Source: Barnesiella viscericola DSM 18177 (GTDB lineage Bacteria > Bacteroidota > Bacteroidia > Bacteroidales > Barnesiellaceae). Taken from it: 64,000 bases of DNA. A program made the translations under genes and the position numbers. Shown in pieces: positions 43,439 through 52,814 of this stretch; position 1 is the first letter of the stretch; each line of letters starts with the position of its first letter. The notes under the pieces were generated by a model that was given only the letters and a program-made list of their open reading frames with translations, searched no databases and was not told the origin of the DNA. The DNA lies in assembly GCF_000512915.1 (NCBI RefSeq), contig NZ_CP007034.1:1178001-1242000 (forward strand). The letters are read 5' to 3'.

Positions 43439-45148
43439 TTATTGCATGGTTCCATCCACTACGACAGGACGGAATTGGCTCTCATCAACACTTTTAGTAG
43501 TACGCGGAGTCGGTTCAAGGCCCGAAGAGATAGACTCGATAGGCACTTGGAATGCACGGCGAGGATCGAATGTCGTCAAGGTTTCCACTCTGTCGGTTCC
43601 AATCTTGTGGGTAATCTCTATACCATAACGCTTTATATCGAACCAACGCATACCGGTCATTACAGTCTCGATACGGCGGAAATGAAGCACACACCACAAA
43701 TAGGGCAATTTATCTTCTGTCACAGTGTATTTTGCGACCGGGCATACCTCGTCGATATGCAAATCCTGCAAAATGTACGGACGCGGGTCACTCGACCCTG
43801 TCGTAGCATTATCCTTGATATAAAAGCCTCTTGTGGGATCGGCTATTAGGTCAGCGGTCAGGTCGGGCATTTCAGAAGTAGTTGTTGAGTGTGACTTGTT
43901 CCAATAATTCAAATCTTCAACAGCTCCCGCAATATTGCCTAGATAGACACGGGCTTCGGCTCGCATCAACAGAGTTTCCTCTCCCGAAAACTCGGCACGA
44001 ATTGCCTTCGGGTAGCCAATTTGAGCAACTTTATCGGTATACTCAATCTGCATCGCCTGCCAAGACGGCCACAAGCCATACTGCTGTTGGCCATTCACAT
44101 ATAAACGGGATACGATTGACGGAATATAGTTATTCCACGTGGGGCCTGAGCCATAGAGGGTTGAAGTAGCCGCATCACGATTTAAGGCATAACGCGATCC
44201 TCCACTTGTCGGGCTCACACAGATTGTATAGAACAAGTAAGAATCGGTTGCCAGTAACTGGAAATTACTACTTGACAGCGAAGAAAAATATCCTTGCGCA
44301 TCAGCCGTGGTACTGGTATAATTGGTACGCCAGTATTCCGAACGAAGCATCTGCGACGGATTCGATCCCAACGCAGCCGTTGCATACTGTTCTACCTTTT
44401 CATAATCGCGCTTATAGAGATAGAACCGTGCGGCAAATGCATTGGTTGCAGTTTTCGTAAAGTGATACTTCGGAACTTCATAATACTGGTCATTGATATA
44501 TTGCATACCTTCCACCAAGTCAGCTTCAATCTTATCATACACAGCCTTAACCGATTCGCGCTGATAGTTGACATGAACCACTTTTTCGGGAACAGTCACA
44601 TAAGGAACACCCATATCACTGGCACTCGCTTCACCACGATACTGAGGAGCAAACAGATTGACCAACAGGAAATGATAATAAGCCCGCATGACCAATGCCT
44701 CTCCATAAGCAGCATTCAGACGAGCCTGATCCTCTGCATTGAAAGTTCTGCCTTCTGCCTTGAACTCTGACACCTTTTCCAAAACGTGATTGGCAGCAGC
44801 AATCGCATAATAACAGCCCGACCATACAGCTGTCGGCGAATCCTGCGCACTGCTCATATTGGCATCTTCCCAGGCAAAATACTGATCATCAATAGGATCG
44901 TGAGCAGTCAGATTGGGATAATTGATGCCCCTTGCATCGGGGGCGTGATTATCAACAATATTATCAGAGCTCAGTTCGCACATTGGCCCATAATTCGCTG
45001 TAAGATAACCGCCAGCCAGAATCAGTTGAAGCTGAGACGGATTATTGGGGTCAATACGGTTATCGGGCAACTTGTCCAAAAAATCGTTACATGAGGTCAA
45101 CGACAACATTGCAGCGGCACCGATATATAAAAATCTATTTAGTTTCAT
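43439..45148 (-). CDS. SusD/RagB-family surface lipoprotein
   Basis: 569 residues. The signal peptide ends in the lipobox LTSC (Cys20), followed by NDFLDKLPDNRIDPNNPSQL, typical of the mature SusD start. TPR-like helices and the C-terminal SusD core follow (EETLLMRAEARVYLGNIAGAVEDLNYW, then FRRIETVMTGMRWFDIKRYG). SusD proteins lid the SusC barrel and bind the ligand at the surface. It lies 32 bp after susC and 22 bp before the metallopeptidase gene. Confidence 0.95.
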   Translation of the reverse strand: MKLNRFLYIGAAAMLSLTSCNDFLDKLPDNRIDPNNPSQLQLILAGGYLTANYGPMCELSSDNIVDNHAPDARGINYPNLTAHDPIDDQYFAWEDANMSSAQDSPTAVWSGCYYAIAAANHVLEKVSEFKAEGRTFNAEDQARLNAAYGEALVMRAYYHFLLVNLFAPQYRGEASASDMGVPYVTVPEKVVHVNYQRESVKAVYDKIEADLVEGMQYINDQYYEVPKYHFTKTATNAFAARFYLYKRDYEKVEQYATAALGSNPSQMLRSEYWRTNYTSTTADAQGYFSSLSSSNFQLLATDSYLFYTICVSPTSGGSRYALNRDAATSTLYGSGPTWNNYIPSIVSRLYVNGQQQYGLWPSWQAMQIEYTDKVAQIGYPKAIRAEFSGEETLLMRAEARVYLGNIAGAVEDLNYWNKSHSTTTSEMPDLTADLIADPTRGFYIKDNATTGSSDPRPYILQDLHIDEVCPVAKYTVTEDKLPYLWCVLHFRRIETVMTGMRWFDIKRYGIEITHKIGTDRVETLTTFDPRRAFQVPIESISSGLEPTPRTTKSVDESQFRPVVVDGTMQ

Positions 45149-45180
45149 TTTTTCAATCCATTAATGTTGTGACAAACTTT

Positions 45181-48100
45181 TTACAAGCTAAATCTCAAAG
45201 TGAATGTAAACTGTCTCGGAGTCGGAACTGCTACACCACCGGTGTTGAAGAATTCAGGGTCCTGGCCATTCAACTTCTTATCGGCATAAAGCAGACAAAT
45301 GTTCGTAGCCTGTACTTTCAAAGAAGCAGATGAGATTCTGATTTTTTCCAAGAAACTCTTCGGAATATCATACGTCAACGAAACCTCTTTCAAGCGAATG
45401 AAACCGCCATCGGCAATACGCTCGGTCGAATAGTTGTAAGCGCTATATGCCCGGTTCAAATAAGGGATTGTTTCGTTCTGACGTGTACTGGCAATAACCG
45501 GGATAGTGGTATAGGCTTCATCACCGGCCATGGTCCAACGATTCTTGAACTCACGAGGAAGAGCCTGCATATCGTCATATTGGTTCGAGAAAATCGGGTC
45601 AAGACGGAGCTTGTTACCGAAAGAGTAAGTCATAAACACATTCAAGCGGAAGTTTTTCCAAGACAACGTATTCCCGAAACCACCGGTAATCGTAGGATCG
45701 GTAGGCCCTTCATATACCAAATAGGGATTGTCATACTCCTGGAAGTTGATATCGGTAAGCGTAACCTCTCCCTTTTCATTAATCACCTGAGGAAGACCCT
45801 CATCATTCAAACCAGCGAACTGATATGAGAACAACGAACGGACAGGATAACCTTCCATCGCATAACCAGAACCATTAACAAGAGCGATAGACTGGGTACG
45901 ATTATTCAATTCTGTAATTTCCGTCCGCATCTTCGCAAAGGTCAAGTCTGTAGTCCACTCAAAATCTTTGTTCGCAATGTTGGTAGTTGAAATCGTAAGC
46001 TCTGCTCCATTGGCCTTCATAGAAGCCACATTGGCATATTTTGCCGATTCACCGCCCACACCTTGCGTATAGGTAAGACCAATCAAATCGTAGTTGTTTC
46101 GGAAATAAATATCGGCACTTGCATTGATGCGGTTATTTAAGAAACCGAGATCAAGACCGAAGTTGAACTCGTGTTTCTTTTCGTATGTAAGTTCCGAGTT
46201 ACCCAAGTTTGCCAAGGCAAGCACAATTTCCTGATCTGTTGATGTCGGACGCCAAACTGTACCCGGAGAGTAAATCGGAGTTGCATTAGATACGCTGGCA
46301 GGACCGGCATCGGCAGTCAAAGAATAAGATACACGGGCCGTAGCGTGTGACAATATTTTCGGATCGACTTTTTCCTTGAAGAATCCTTCTTCATGTGCAT
46401 TCCAAGCTCCCGAAATGTTCCATGTAGGCAACCACCGGGCAGAACGGGCCATACCCAATTTGTTCGTACCTTCGTAGCGGATTGTTCCGTTGAGAACGTA
46501 ACGTCCTTTATAAGAATAGGTAGCATTAGCAAATGATGCGAAACTGCGACGATAAGTCGGAGCAATACCATAATAGGTGTGACCTTCTTCTACTTGTTGC
46601 TTAAACAGTTTGTAATCAAGATAAGGCACTCCACCATTGTCGTAGACGAATCCCCAGCCTTCCCAAGAGATCTGTTTACGATCGGTTGCACTTACTTCCA
46701 AACCGGCCAAAAGATTGAAGATGTGGGTATTGTCCCAAACCTTATTAAAAGTAGCCGTTCCACGGAAATCATATTGTGACACGGTATAAGTATCATTATA
46801 ATAGATACCACCTTGTGGCAGAATCGTTTCAGGCAATGCATTGGGATCGTCCGGATTGGTATAAAGGAACGGGTTGATATCACGAATAGTAGCATCTTCG
46901 GGATCAATACCGGCACGATAGGCCATCGCTTGGTTCGAACGATCCTTTACATAATGCTGCTGAACAGAACTTTGATAACGGTATGCACCCAGTGCATTGA
47001 ATTCCAATTCTTTAATCGGCCGCCAATTCAACTCGGCCTGAAATTTCAAATCGGTCACATCAATGTCGATATAGTTATTATCCAACTCGTGGAAGATATT
47101 GAAATCGGCAAAGTTGCGGGTATAATACTCATCGGGATCAAGCGCGCGCGATGCATTGATGGCATAACTGTAAGGGTTAATATCAAAGTCTCGTTTCACT
47201 TCACCACTTACGGCATCGACATTCTGGCTCAATGTTCCCGGAGCTTTCTGCTGACGATAAGAGTCAGAGGTCAAGACCGTAAAGCGCAATGTCTCAGAAA
47301 GGTTATACGATGCATTGGCGTTGAATGTATAACGACGGACATTACTCGACGCTGTCCACCCCGGGTCGTTCATCACAGACACAGAAGTATAGAAATTACC
47401 TTTATTTGTACCACCGGCAATACTAACCGAATGGTTTTGCATAAGAGCACTACTGAACAACTGGTCAAACCAATCGGTATTACGGAATTCAGCTTCACGA
47501 AGATACGCATTCATGGCCGACTGGGTATGAGCCAAACCAAACTTTCCATTTGTCTCATCATATGTATTAATCAGCTGATACATCTTACCATAAATACCCG
47601 ATGTAGAGGCCTTGGCTATTGAAGCGAACTCCAACCAACCTTTTTCTTCCATTTCCTTATAAATACCCATTTGCTCTTGCGAGTTACTGATGTTAAACTC
47701 GTTATAATTGGGTTTCATACGAGTGGTAAATTCACCTGTATAGCTTATTCGGGTAGAACCGGCTTTACCTTTCTTGGTCGTCACAACAATCACACCGGCC
47801 ATAGCCCGTGCTCCATATATAGATGTTGCTGAACCATCTTTCAAAATCTGAAAACTCTCAATATCATCGGCATTCAAACCTGCAATGGCCGAAGAGATCA
47901 ATGTTACGGCATCTCCCGACGACAAATCATCGGCATTTATCTCAACAGCATCTTCCATTACCACACCGTCGACAACCCAAAGAGGTTTAGACGCACCCAT
48001 AATAGAAGTGGCACCACGCACACGAATCTTGGGTGCGGTACCAAAGGTTCCCGATACGTTCTGCACCGAAACACCGGCCGAACGGCCTTCCAGCGAACGG

Positions 48101-48516
48101 CTTATATCGGCCACACCATCAAGTTTGGCTGTCTCGGCACTAATTTGGGTGGTTGCACCGGTAAACAGACGTTTGTCCATTTTACCCATACCGGTTACAA
48201 CAACTTCTTGAAGCACTTGTGAATTCGGCTCAAGCACAATATTCATTTCCGAAGTAGAGACCTTCACATCTTTAGTATTCATTCCTATGTAGGAAACCAG
48301 CAGATGCGAATCGGCAGATGGGACATTCATTGTAAAACGGCCATCCAAATCAGTAGCCGTACCTACCGAAGTTTTTCCCTTCAACAACACTGTTGCTCCA
48401 ATGATTGGCAACCCATCTTCGGCTGACACAACGACGCCTGTTACTTTCACCTGTGCAAATACAGGTAACGCAAGCAAAGCTATCGTCCATAAAATAACAA
48501 TTTTCTTAAGTCTCAT
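45181..48516 (-). CDS. SusC/RagA-family TonB-linked outer-membrane transporter
   Basis: 1111 residues from the ATG at 48516; the open frame reaches a TTG five codons earlier. The signal peptide ends near PVFAQ. A carboxypeptidase-regulatory-like beta domain (about 22-95, VVSAEDGLPIIGATVLLKG) precedes the plug (about 105-230, LQEVVVTGMGKMDKR, then IYGARAMAGVIVVTTKKGK) and the 22-strand barrel. No N-terminal STN domain is present, so it is not an anti-sigma-coupled receptor. It imports a ligand in exchange for TonB/proton-motive energy. No HTCS, SusR or ECF sigma/anti-sigma regulator lies beside it. Confidence 0.95.
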   Translation of the reverse strand: MRLKKIVILWTIALLALPVFAQVKVTGVVVSAEDGLPIIGATVLLKGKTSVGTATDLDGRFTMNVPSADSHLLVSYIGMNTKDVKVSTSEMNIVLEPNSQVLQEVVVTGMGKMDKRLFTGATTQISAETAKLDGVADISRSLEGRSAGVSVQNVSGTFGTAPKIRVRGATSIMGASKPLWVVDGVVMEDAVEINADDLSSGDAVTLISSAIAGLNADDIESFQILKDGSATSIYGARAMAGVIVVTTKKGKAGSTRISYTGEFTTRMKPNYNEFNISNSQEQMGIYKEMEEKGWLEFASIAKASTSGIYGKMYQLINTYDETNGKFGLAHTQSAMNAYLREAEFRNTDWFDQLFSSALMQNHSVSIAGGTNKGNFYTSVSVMNDPGWTASSNVRRYTFNANASYNLSETLRFTVLTSDSYRQQKAPGTLSQNVDAVSGEVKRDFDINPYSYAINASRALDPDEYYTRNFADFNIFHELDNNYIDIDVTDLKFQAELNWRPIKELEFNALGAYRYQSSVQQHYVKDRSNQAMAYRAGIDPEDATIRDINPFLYTNPDDPNALPETILPQGGIYYNDTYTVSQYDFRGTATFNKVWDNTHIFNLLAGLEVSATDRKQISWEGWGFVYDNGGVPYLDYKLFKQQVEEGHTYYGIAPTYRRSFASFANATYSYKGRYVLNGTIRYEGTNKLGMARSARWLPTWNISGAWNAHEEGFFKEKVDPKILSHATARVSYSLTADAGPASVSNATPIYSPGTVWRPTSTDQEIVLALANLGNSELTYEKKHEFNFGLDLGFLNNRINASADIYFRNNYDLIGLTYTQGVGGESAKYANVASMKANGAELTISTTNIANKDFEWTTDLTFAKMRTEITELNNRTQSIALVNGSGYAMEGYPVRSLFSYQFAGLNDEGLPQVINEKGEVTLTDINFQEYDNPYLVYEGPTDPTITGGFGNTLSWKNFRLNVFMTYSFGNKLRLDPIFSNQYDDMQALPREFKNRWTMAGDEAYTTIPVIASTRQNETIPYLNRAYSAYNYSTERIADGGFIRLKEVSLTYDIPKSFLEKIRISSASLKVQATNICLLYADKKLNGQDPEFFNTGGVAVPTPRQFTFTLRFSL

Positions 48517-48829
48517 AAATTCAAAACTCAATTATGTATATACTATAAATAATCTTCTATTACGATTTTTGCCTTTTTCTTATCAAAAAAACAATAAGCG
48601 ACAAACACTAAAATCGCCAGTACACCTTAAAATATTAATACACCTATACAACTCTAACTCAAATACACATCTTCTTTTAACTACATTACACAATAAACAC
48701 TAAAATTATTAATTACTGTCTTTACACTTACATGATTTTTTCAAATCTTACAAATCCTCTTCTTGGGGGACAGACTTAATCTCCTCTTCCGAGGGAATCA
48801 AATCTGTTTCAACCAAAACATTCAGCACG

Positions 48830-48858
48830 CAAAGATAGCAAAAAAAAGACAATACAAA
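48830..48858 (-). promoter_or_regulatory. probable susC operon promoter
   Basis: On the minus strand: -33 TTTG (48855-48858), 17 bp, -7 TATCTTTG (48830-48837). The spacer is 2-3 bp shorter than usual. The leader would be about 300 nt, leaving room for post-transcriptional control. Confidence 0.55.
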
Positions 48859-49273
48859 ATTCAATTTGAAAGAAAATTGGCCTCACAGCCTTTCTTTTTG
48901 ACAAAACGGACGAGTCCCATATTGAAAAATGATAAATATACATTTTTTCACAGCACAACTAACTTATTAAGGAACAATAGCATAGGGTATTTCTCCCTTA
49001 TTCCTATTCACAGAGGACGGTAGGCACCACAGAATCTGTTAATAAACAATAAATCGGGCTTAAATACGGTTGCTTTATCACCAAATCAAGCCAATCTTAT
49101 AAAAAATTTAACTCAAAATATTTATTATATTAACAATTTACACATTATATAATTTGCCAACGATACTCTTCAAACAACCGTAAAAAAGAAGCTATCAATA
49201 GATAAAATTTTCTCATTAGTATAAATCGGCGAAAAAAAAGCACGGTTCATGCCTGTATACGCATTCTCTTTTG
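48859..49273. other. AT-rich intergenic region between susC and coaX
   Basis: About 415 bp with no credible gene on either strand. It is strongly AT-rich and marks one border of the accessory block. No direct repeat, transposon end or tRNA was recognised. Confidence 0.6.
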
Positions 49274-49281
49274 TATTTTTG
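49274..49281 (+). promoter_or_regulatory. possible -7 box of coaX
   Basis: TATTTTTG matches TAnnTTTG and stands 16 bp before the GTG start. No convincing -33 TTTG is present at 19-20 bp. Confidence 0.45.
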
Positions 49282-49297
49282 TCTAAAATTTTGAGTT

Positions 49298-50026
49298 GTG
49301 AATCTTATCATCGATCAAGGAAACTCGGTAACCAAAATGGCACTTTTTCAGGCCGGACAATTACAAAATGTCGGTTACTATCCTCAATGGGACTCTGCTA
49401 CCATGGCCCGATTTCTCGATGAGCACCCCATCAACGCGGCTATCTTCTCGACGGTCACCACACCCGACGACGAGGCCTTGATGCTCTTAAAACAACGCGT
49501 ACCGGTATTTGTGCAGTTTGACCACTCGTCGCACATACCTATCCAGATCGGCTACGCTACCCCTCATACGCTGGGGCTCGACCGCATTGCCGCCGTAGTG
49601 GGTGCCTTGATGCAACAGCCGGGAGTGCCGGTATTGATTGTCGATGCGGGCACGTGCGTCACCTACGACCTGCTTACGGCCGACGGGACCTTTGTAGGCG
49701 GAAATATTGCACCCGGCATCAGGCTTCGCCTGCTCGCCATGCATGAACACACGGGCAAATTGCCGCACATCAGCGACGAAGGCGAAATTCCCGAGATTGG
49801 ATTCAGCACCGAAACAGCCATGCGGGCAGGGGCCATACTTGGTGTAGCCTATGAAATAGAGGGTTATATTGCCCGATTGCGTGAAACTTACCCCGAGCTT
49901 TTCGTTTTTTTAACAGGGGGCGATGCCTTAAAATTGGCTGCAAAAATAAAAAGTCGCATCTTTGTGGACGAAAACTTGGTACTAACCGGTTTAAACAGAA
50001 TATTACAGGAAAATGCTAAAATATAA
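49298..50026 (+). CDS. coaX: type III pantothenate kinase
   Basis: Phosphorylates pantothenate, first step of coenzyme A synthesis. 242 residues starting at GTG (49298); no in-frame ATG lies nearby upstream. NLIIDQGNSVTKMALF at the start is the ATP-phosphate loop, with aspartate D6, and GLDRIAAVVGA and VDAGTCVTYDLL follow. The C-terminus has FLTGGDALKLAAK. The length is normal. It overlaps the next gene by 14 bp, so translation of the two is likely coupled. Confidence 0.96.
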   Translation: MNLIIDQGNSVTKMALFQAGQLQNVGYYPQWDSATMARFLDEHPINAAIFSTVTTPDDEALMLLKQRVPVFVQFDHSSHIPIQIGYATPHTLGLDRIAAVVGALMQQPGVPVLIVDAGTCVTYDLLTADGTFVGGNIAPGIRLRLLAMHEHTGKLPHISDEGEIPEIGFSTETAMRAGAILGVAYEIEGYIARLRETYPELFVFLTGGDALKLAAKIKSRIFVDENLVLTGLNRILQENAKI

Positions 50027-51257
50027 GATTCTCTTAATAGCCTTGTCGATAGGAGCCGTTGCGTGGGCTCAGAACGGCACCAGTTCGCCTTACTCCCGCT
50101 TTGGATACGGTATCCTCGGCGACAATGCCATCGGCGCTCAACGGGCCATGGGCGGTGTAGGTTATGCCCTTCACAACAACCGGCAAATCAATATGATGAA
50201 CCCGGCCTCCTACACGAGTATGGACTCGCTCACCTTCCTCTTCGACTTGGGTCTCACATACCAAGCTACCACGACCCGCGAAGGTAATTTGAAGGAGACG
50301 GCCCAGAGCGGTTCATTAGACTACATCGTCATGCAGTTCCCGCTGGGACGGCACATGGCCGGTAGTATAGGCTTGCTCCCCTACTCCAACGTGGGATACT
50401 CGTTTGTCAACTCCATCAGCAACGGATCGGACAGCCGGTCGGGCGAGGGGAACATATCACAGGCTTACGTAGGGGTGAGCGGCAAACTTTTCAAGGGCTT
50501 CTCGATTGGTACCAACATCAGCTATCTATTCGGGAACTTGACCAATGCCAATACGGTGATTCCGGTAGACAGGAGCAGCGGCATATTCGAGACCGACCTG
50601 AAAGTGCGGGATTTTCACCTGTCGTTCGGTGCCCAGTACGCCATTGAATGGGGCAAGAAGCACATGCTTACAATCGGCGCCGTGTACTCGCCCGGGAAAG
50701 CCTTGTTAGGAAAGGCCTACACCAGTAACTACGACGTGGGATCGAGTACGGTCATCGATGCCGACACCTTGAATATGAAAAGCCACTACTCCCTGGCTTC
50801 GACCTATGGAGGTGGTATCAGCTATAACTACGACAAACGGCTGACCGTAGCGGCCGATGTCACCTACCAAAACTGGGCCGATGCCAAATTCACCAACCTC
50901 AACGCCGGTCAATTGCAGACCTCGACGGGACAATTCAACAACCGGTTGAAAGTGGCCCTGGGTGCCGAATTCCGGCCCAAAAGCATGGGTGGCAACTACT
51001 TGCAGCGCATCAACTACCGAGCCGGTCTCTTCTACAACCGCTCATATCTGAAAATCAACGGCAATGACTTGAACGAGATAGGCGCCACTTGTGGTTTCGG
51101 CTTTCCTCTCGCCACCGACAAATCGGTGGTCAATGTAGCTTTTGAATACATCAACCGCCAGTGCTCCCCTCAGAAACTTATTACCGAAGATCATTTCAGA
51201 ATCTCGATTAGCCTCACGTTCAACGAGATGTGGTTCTGGCAACGCAAATTCGAATAA
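50013..51257 (+). CDS. outer-membrane beta-barrel protein next to coaX
   Basis: 414 residues with a signal peptide (cut near AWAQ). NGTSSPYSRFGYGILGD, then GGVGYALHNNRQINMMNPASYTSMDSLTFLFDLGL, recalls the N-terminal plug region of FadL/OmpP1-like barrels. Alternating hydrophobic strands run to the end, which finishes in aromatic residues (FNEMWFWQRKFE). Function unknown; a hydrophobic-compound channel is one possibility. Coupled to coaX by a 14-bp overlap and followed by a terminator. Confidence 0.8.
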   Translation: MLKYKILLIALSIGAVAWAQNGTSSPYSRFGYGILGDNAIGAQRAMGGVGYALHNNRQINMMNPASYTSMDSLTFLFDLGLTYQATTTREGNLKETAQSGSLDYIVMQFPLGRHMAGSIGLLPYSNVGYSFVNSISNGSDSRSGEGNISQAYVGVSGKLFKGFSIGTNISYLFGNLTNANTVIPVDRSSGIFETDLKVRDFHLSFGAQYAIEWGKKHMLTIGAVYSPGKALLGKAYTSNYDVGSSTVIDADTLNMKSHYSLASTYGGGISYNYDKRLTVAADVTYQNWADAKFTNLNAGQLQTSTGQFNNRLKVALGAEFRPKSMGGNYLQRINYRAGLFYNRSYLKINGNDLNEIGATCGFGFPLATDKSVVNVAFEYINRQCSPQKLITEDHFRISISLTFNEMWFWQRKFE

Positions 51258-51306
51258 ATTTCAGGCACTTCGGGAAAAGGTGTATTATCTCTTCTGACAT
51301 AAGTCT

Positions 51307-51353
51307 ATCCTCTTGTTCTCTTCCTGCTCTTGGAGAACGAGAGGATTTATTTT
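51307..51353 (+). terminator. terminator of coaX operon
   Basis: A 14-bp stem with one wobble (51307-51320 with 51333-51346) is followed by TTATTTT. Confidence 0.8.
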
Positions 51354-51382
51354 AAATGACATTCTCACCCAAAGAAGAGAGA

Positions 51383-51413
51383 TTGGCTGAAAGAATATTT
51401 TTTATTACCTTTA
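51383..51413 (+). promoter_or_regulatory. probable promoter of the FtsB/DivIC-like gene
   Basis: -33 TTGG (51383-51386), 19 bp, -7 TACCTTTA (51406-51413). Leader about 25 nt. Confidence 0.55.
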
Positions 51414-51445
51414 CCCTCCAAATAGACGACTGAATCTTCGCATCG

Positions 51446-51766
51446 ATGAAAATTGACAAAGTCAAAATACTCGACTACGCACGCAAGCATTTCTCCTGGG
51501 GGAAGGCCGTACTCGTCGTCTTTGTGATTTTCATCATCTTCATTGACGAAAACAGCTGTATCCAACGCATACGCTACGATGCCGAAATCAATGACCTGCG
51601 CCAGCAGATTGCCGCACAGAACGATACGACCGACTACTACAACCGGCAAATCGAACGGCTGAAAACCGACAAGAACGTGGTCGAACAAATTGCCCGCGAA
51701 CAGTATTATATGAGTAAGCCCAACGAAGATATCTACATCGTCGAACCGAAAAAACAAACTCCCTAA
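51446..51766 (+). CDS. FtsB/DivIC-like septum formation protein
   Basis: 106 residues. A short basic cytoplasmic start, one transmembrane helix (about 20-38) and a coiled coil (about 40-85, IRYDAEINDLRQQIAAQN) are followed by EQIAREQYYMSKPNEDIYIVE. This is the architecture and C-terminal motif of FtsB/DivIC, a bitopic divisome protein. It would act in a complex with FtsL and FtsQ at the division site. It lies alone upstream of a small membrane gene, 11 bp apart. Confidence 0.85.
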   Translation: MKIDKVKILDYARKHFSWGKAVLVVFVIFIIFIDENSCIQRIRYDAEINDLRQQIAAQNDTTDYYNRQIERLKTDKNVVEQIAREQYYMSKPNEDIYIVEPKKQTP

Positions 51767-51777
51767 ATATTACCGAC

Positions 51778-52128
51778 ATGAAACAGCACACGCGCGACAT
51801 GCTCTTTATGGTTTCCTCCATCGCTGTCATCATCGGGGCGGCTCTGCCTCTGTTCATGATCAAACTGCCGTGGGTACCCTATCTCTACGCCTGCGGGGCC
51901 GCCGGTATGGCCATCTGCCGCCTCACCTTCCGGTACAAGGGCAAGAACTTCCGGCTCAAACGACTGTTTCACATCGAGACTTTCTCGTCGCTCTTTCTGG
52001 TAGCCTCGTCCTATTTCATGTTCCGCGACGACCCCGACTGGGTGATGCTGCTCACCGTGGGAGCTGCCCTGCAACTCTACACCGCCATTCTCATTCCCCG
52101 CGTAGCCAAGAAAGAGGGGAAAGAGTGA
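51778..52128 (+). CDS. small four-helix membrane protein, function unknown
   Basis: 116 residues with four hydrophobic segments (about 8-28, 30-48, 68-82 and 87-103) separated by basic loops (RYKGKNFRLKRLFH). Such proteins are often found next to divIC in Bacteroidales. No function is known to me. The start 11 bp after the divIC-like stop suggests they are cotranscribed. Confidence 0.75.
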   Translation: MKQHTRDMLFMVSSIAVIIGAALPLFMIKLPWVPYLYACGAAGMAICRLTFRYKGKNFRLKRLFHIETFSSLFLVASSYFMFRDDPDWVMLLTVGAALQLYTAILIPRVAKKEGKE

Positions 52129-52378
52129 CCATACCGTAACGACCGACAATACCACGCCACAGCCGGCCCCCAACCCTACGCCGCCCTCCGGGAACCGGGC
52201 GAGTCTCTCTGCACCCGAGAATCACCCCGCCCCGATACAGCTCGGGTAGCCTTCCTCATTGCGTCCCTCAACAGCCTGTCGTCCTCTCCCTGCCACCCCG
52301 TCGCTCTGGCCCGTACCCGGGATAAGAAGCTCTTTATCGGATAAAAAATCACTTCATTCACATTTTCAGAGAAAAAAA
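52129..52378. other. intergenic region before blaI
   Basis: 250 bp with no credible gene. The first part is C-rich on the plus strand and does not resemble coding sequence of either neighbour. The last 60 bp are AT-rich and lead into the blaI promoter. Confidence 0.6.
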
Positions 52379-52409
52379 TTTGTTTATCTACGAAATTTTC
52401 GTAGATTTG
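52379..52409 (+). promoter_or_regulatory. blaI promoter with embedded operator
   Basis: -33 TTTG (52379-52382), 19 bp, -7 TAGATTTG (52402-52409). A palindrome with perfect 10-bp arms (ATCTACGAAA, one T, TTTCGTAGAT; 52386-52406) fills the spacer and overlaps the -7 box. The position is right for steric repression by BlaI, whose gene follows. Confidence 0.85.
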
Positions 52410-52430
52410 CGAAACAATCGTAATTAAGAC

Positions 52431-52793
52431 ATGGAGAAACTAACCCATCAAGAAGAAGAGGTGATGCTCGTCATCTGGGAAAAGGGACGGGGCATCGTAA
52501 AAGACTTTGTCGAGAAACTGCCCGAACCGCGGCCGCCCTATACCACAGTAGCCTCGGTCGTGAAGAATCTGGAACGCAAAGGCTATCTGTCGAGCGAGAA
52601 GATAGGCAACACCTACCTCTACACCCCCCGCATCAGTCAGCACGAATACAAAGGCAAATTCCTGTCGGGTATCGTCAAGAGCTATTTTTCCGACTCCTAC
52701 AAGGAGATGGTCACCTTCTTCGCCCACGAGAAGAAACTCTCGGAAGAGGACCTGCGACAAATCATCGCCATGATTGAACAAGAGAACAAGTAA
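52431..52793 (+). CDS. blaI: BlaI/MecI/CopY-family repressor
   Basis: 120 residues. A winged helix-turn-helix N-terminal domain (LTHQEEEVMLVIWEKGRGIVKDFVEKLPEPRPPYTTV, here residues 4-40; SVVKNLERKGYLSSEKIGNTY) is followed by a dimerisation helix pair. Standard length. In its staphylococcal relatives this repressor is cleaved when the M56 sensor signals. The sensor gene follows 21 bp later, so the two form an autoregulated pair through the operator at 52386-52406. Confidence 0.95.
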   Translation: MEKLTHQEEEVMLVIWEKGRGIVKDFVEKLPEPRPPYTTVASVVKNLERKGYLSSEKIGNTYLYTPRISQHEYKGKFLSGIVKSYFSDSYKEMVTFFAHEKKLSEEDLRQIIAMIEQENK

Positions 52794-52814
52794 ATATCCG
52801 CAAACCCTCCCGTC

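Noticed and set aside
48859-49273. Possible insertion-sequence remnant at the border of the SusCD block
   Set aside because: No inverted ends, target duplication or transposase fragment could be found by eye.
52129-52378. Possible small gene or RNA in the C-rich stretch before blaI
   Set aside because: No start with ribosome site, no conserved-looking structure or terminator; not supported.
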